Assembly (NCBI GenBank): GCA_965641885.1
Contig: OZ282574.1
Span: 310,001-374,000 of the forward strand
Length of the DNA: 64,000 bases
Direction: 5' to 3'
Origin: Pseudophaeobacter sp965641885
GTDB lineage: Bacteria; Pseudomonadota; Alphaproteobacteria; Rhodobacterales; Rhodobacteraceae
In this document: positions 62,307 through 64,000 of the stretch, piece by piece
How positions within the stretch are numbered: the first letter of the stretch is position 1
Layout: each line of letters opens with the position of its first letter
Notes under the pieces: model-generated
What the model was told of the DNA's origin: nothing
Database searches by the model: none
What the model saw: the letters and a program-made list of their open reading frames with translations, nothing else
Made by a program: the position numbers and the translations under genes

Positions 62307-62846
62307 ATGCAGATGAGTGATCAAAAAGAAATCGCCGCCCCGCCAGCCGTAGTCTATGCGGCGCTGCTGAACCCCGAGGTGCTGAAGGCCTGCGTGCCGG
62401 GCGCGGAATATGTCACCGGCAGCGTGGATGAGGGATTTGAGGCCAAGGTCACGCAAAAGGTCGGCCCGGTGAAGGCCAGCTTTAAGGGGCAGGTCACGCT
62501 GTCAGATCTGGCGGAGAATGAAAAACTGACCATCTCGGGCGAAGGCAAGGGCGGCGCGGCTGGTTTTGCCAAAGGCGGCGCTGTGGTCAGCCTGGCGGCA
62601 TCCGAGACCGGCACCTTGTTGTCCTATGAGGTCGAGGCCAAGGTCGGCGGCAAGCTGGCCCAGCTTGGCAGCCGGATCATTGATGGCTTTGCCAAAAAGA
62701 TGGCGGATCAGTTCTTTGTCAATCTGCAGACGCATCTGGCGCCGGAACCCGCTGAGGAGTCTGGCAGTGAGGAGGCAGGCAGTGAGGAGGCTGATGGCGC
62801 GGCTGAGAAAAAGGGCTGGTTCAAAAAGATCACCGGCGGCAGCTGA
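62307..62846 (+). CDS. CoxG-like SRPBCC protein
   Basis: A 179-aa protein of the carbon monoxide dehydrogenase subunit G family. MQMSDQKEIAAPPAVVYAAL then LKACVPGAE is the family start, and GAAGFAKGGAVVSL and DGFAKKMADQFF the later landmarks. CoxG proteins aid membrane recruitment or assembly of molybdenum hydroxylases; no such enzyme is in the window. The C-terminal tail has a duplicated GSEEA from a 15-bp repeat (62763-62792). AAGGAGA supports ATG 62307. Confidence 0.85.
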   Translation: MQMSDQKEIAAPPAVVYAALLNPEVLKACVPGAEYVTGSVDEGFEAKVTQKVGPVKASFKGQVTLSDLAENEKLTISGEGKGGAAGFAKGGAVVSLAASETGTLLSYEVEAKVGGKLAQLGSRIIDGFAKKMADQFFVNLQTHLAPEPAEESGSEEAGSEEADGAAEKKGWFKKITGGS

Positions 62847-62987
62847 AAACCTGCTGTCGACCCACCACTGAAAAACGCCCTGCGCAGGCGCACATGTGTC
62901 TGCGCATCGCGTCACTGCCGGCTGTACTGGCGGCAGTCGCAGCCCGTCGCTAGGATGCGGCAGAATTGATATTTCAACGGAGGCCCC

Positions 62988-63917
62988 ATGGTGGCGATCC
63001 TGTCCATTTCTGATCTGCGCAAATCCTATGAGGGTGGCTTTGAAGCCCTGAAAGGTGTCTCTCTCGACATTGAACAGGGTGAGATCCTGGCGCTGTTGGG
63101 GCCCAATGGCGCTGGCAAAACCACGTTGATCTCTACGGTTTGCGGCATCATCATTCCGACCTCTGGCTCGGTAACGGTTGGTGGTCATGATATCATGACC
63201 GAGTTTCGCGCCGCCCGCTCCCTCATCGGTTTGGTGCCGCAGGAAATCAGTCTTGAGCCCTTTGAGAAGGTGATCAACTCGGTGCGGTTTTCGCGCGGGC
63301 TGTTTGGCAAGCCAAAGAATGACGCGCTGATCGAGGATATCCTGAAAAAGCTGTCGCTCTGGGATAAACGCAACAATCAGATCAAAGAACTCTCGGGTGG
63401 CATGAAGCGCCGGGTGTTAATCGCCAAGGCGCTGGCCCATGAGCCGCGCGTGTTGTTTCTGGACGAGCCCACCGCCGGGGTCGATGTGGAGCTGCGCAAG
63501 GACATGTGGGACGTGGTGCGCGAGCTCAAGAGCAATGGCGTCACCATCATCCTGACGACCCACTACATTGAGGAAGCCGAGGCTATTGCCGACCGGGTTG
63601 GCGTGATTGCCGATGGTCAGATCCTGCTGGTCAAAGACAAAGATGAGCTGATGGCCCAGTTGGGCAAGAAGCAACTCTGTGTGCATCTGAATGCACCAAT
63701 CCAGGACATCCCGGCCAGCCTCGCCTCTTATGATCTTGAGCTGAACGATGGCGGATCAGCCCTGATCTATACCTATGACACCAAGGCCGAGCGCACCGGC
63801 ATTACCGCCTTGCTGAATGATGTGGCAGCGGCAGGGCTGGTGCTGGCGGATGTTTCCACCCGGCAATCCAGTCTGGAGGACATCTTTGTTGGTCTCGTTT
63901 CAGGAGAGAAGTCATGA
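62988..63917 (+). CDS. ABC-2 type transporter ATP-binding protein
   Basis: A 309-aa exporter ATPase. Walker A GPNGAGKTT, signature ELSGGMKRRV, Walker B VLFLDEPTAGVD and the H-loop TTHYIEEAE. The C-terminal extension is that of drug/lipid exporter ATPases. The stop overlaps the start of the permease gene (ATGA). Confidence 0.93.
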   Translation: MVAILSISDLRKSYEGGFEALKGVSLDIEQGEILALLGPNGAGKTTLISTVCGIIIPTSGSVTVGGHDIMTEFRAARSLIGLVPQEISLEPFEKVINSVRFSRGLFGKPKNDALIEDILKKLSLWDKRNNQIKELSGGMKRRVLIAKALAHEPRVLFLDEPTAGVDVELRKDMWDVVRELKSNGVTIILTTHYIEEAEAIADRVGVIADGQILLVKDKDELMAQLGKKQLCVHLNAPIQDIPASLASYDLELNDGGSALIYTYDTKAERTGITALLNDVAAAGLVLADVSTRQSSLEDIFVGLVSGEKS

Positions 63918-64000
63918 ACTGGACTGCGATCTGGTCGATCTACCAATTTGAAATGGCGCGGTTCTTTCGCACCCTGTTTCAAAGTTTCCTGTCACCGGTC
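63914..64000 (+). CDS. ABC-2 type transporter permease (partial, 5' end)
   Basis: Only the first 29 codons are in the window (MNWTAIWSIYQFEMARFFRT). The pattern E-M-x-R-F-x-R-T and the coupled start after the ATPase are typical of ABC-2 permeases. It continues off the right edge. Confidence 0.85.
   Translation, partial: MNWTAIWSIYQFEMARFFRTLFQSFLSPV

Noticed and set aside
1..64000. tRNA or rRNA genes
   Set aside because: None recognised by eye; no cloverleaf with a T-loop GTTCRANNC in a plausible setting was found.

Overview
The window looks like chromosome from a marine alphaproteobacterium of the Roseobacter group (Rhodobacteraceae). I base this on the GC-rich coding style, gene neighbourhoods typical of that group (fnrL-hemN next to usp-ccoNOQP-ccoGHIS; an SDR gene before hemF; hemC divergent from hemE) and a short bacterial SRP RNA. 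No species is claimed. Nearly all of the window is ordinary, densely packed chromosome. The exception is one decayed island at about 6.5-9.3 kb.

Layout. 0-6.4 kb: start of dnaX (runs off the left edge), a small protein phosphatase, an SRPBCC protein, nudC, a CpdB-like nucleotidase and the SRP RNA gene (ffs). 6.5-9.3 kb: remnant island beside ffs, with a broken phage-type integrase joined to an IS110 transposase fragment and a frameshifted hydrolase. 9.3-18 kb: a sugar-type ABC importer operon in which one permease is fused to an SMP-30/gluconolactonase-like propeller, followed by a divergent stand-alone paralogue of that propeller. A GAF/PucR-like regulator lies convergent to it. 18.3-26.6 kb: hemolysin-III family protein, prephenate dehydratase, membrane-anchored cytochrome c, and yejABEF. 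26.9-39.9 kb: a microaerobic block (hemN, fnrL, usp, ccoNOQP, ccoGHIS) carrying five FNR-type boxes. 40-51.9 kb: DD-carboxypeptidase with SPOR domain, a CHMI-like tautomerase, HAD hydrolase, clpS, an RsmC-like methyltransferase, SDR, hemF, GH25 lysozyme, desaturase, hemC, hemE and a GNAT. 52-58 kb: an acyl-CoA catabolic operon (ACAD, racemase-like CoA-transferase family protein, SDR, two hot-dog hydratases of which one is frameshifted, SCP-x type thiolase) divergent from a TetR regulator. 58-64 kb: pobR/pobA, HxlR, alpha/beta hydrolase, CoxG-like protein and the start of an ABC-2 exporter.

How the genes work together: FnrL probably coordinates the high-affinity cbb3 oxidase, its assembly factors (including copper loading by CcoI) and anaerobic haem synthesis by HemN. 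HemF, HemC and HemE supply the aerobic and common steps of the same haem pathway.

The most unusual signal is not a gene. Many intergenic stretches hold short imperfect tandem repeats (11-19 bp units), and in seven clear cases the repeated unit includes the stop codon of the neighbouring gene. In three of these the copies put a stop in all three reading frames. A second signal is a three-copy dispersed extragenic element built from a G-run followed by CTCCCGC, a variable spacer, and a strong GC hairpin.
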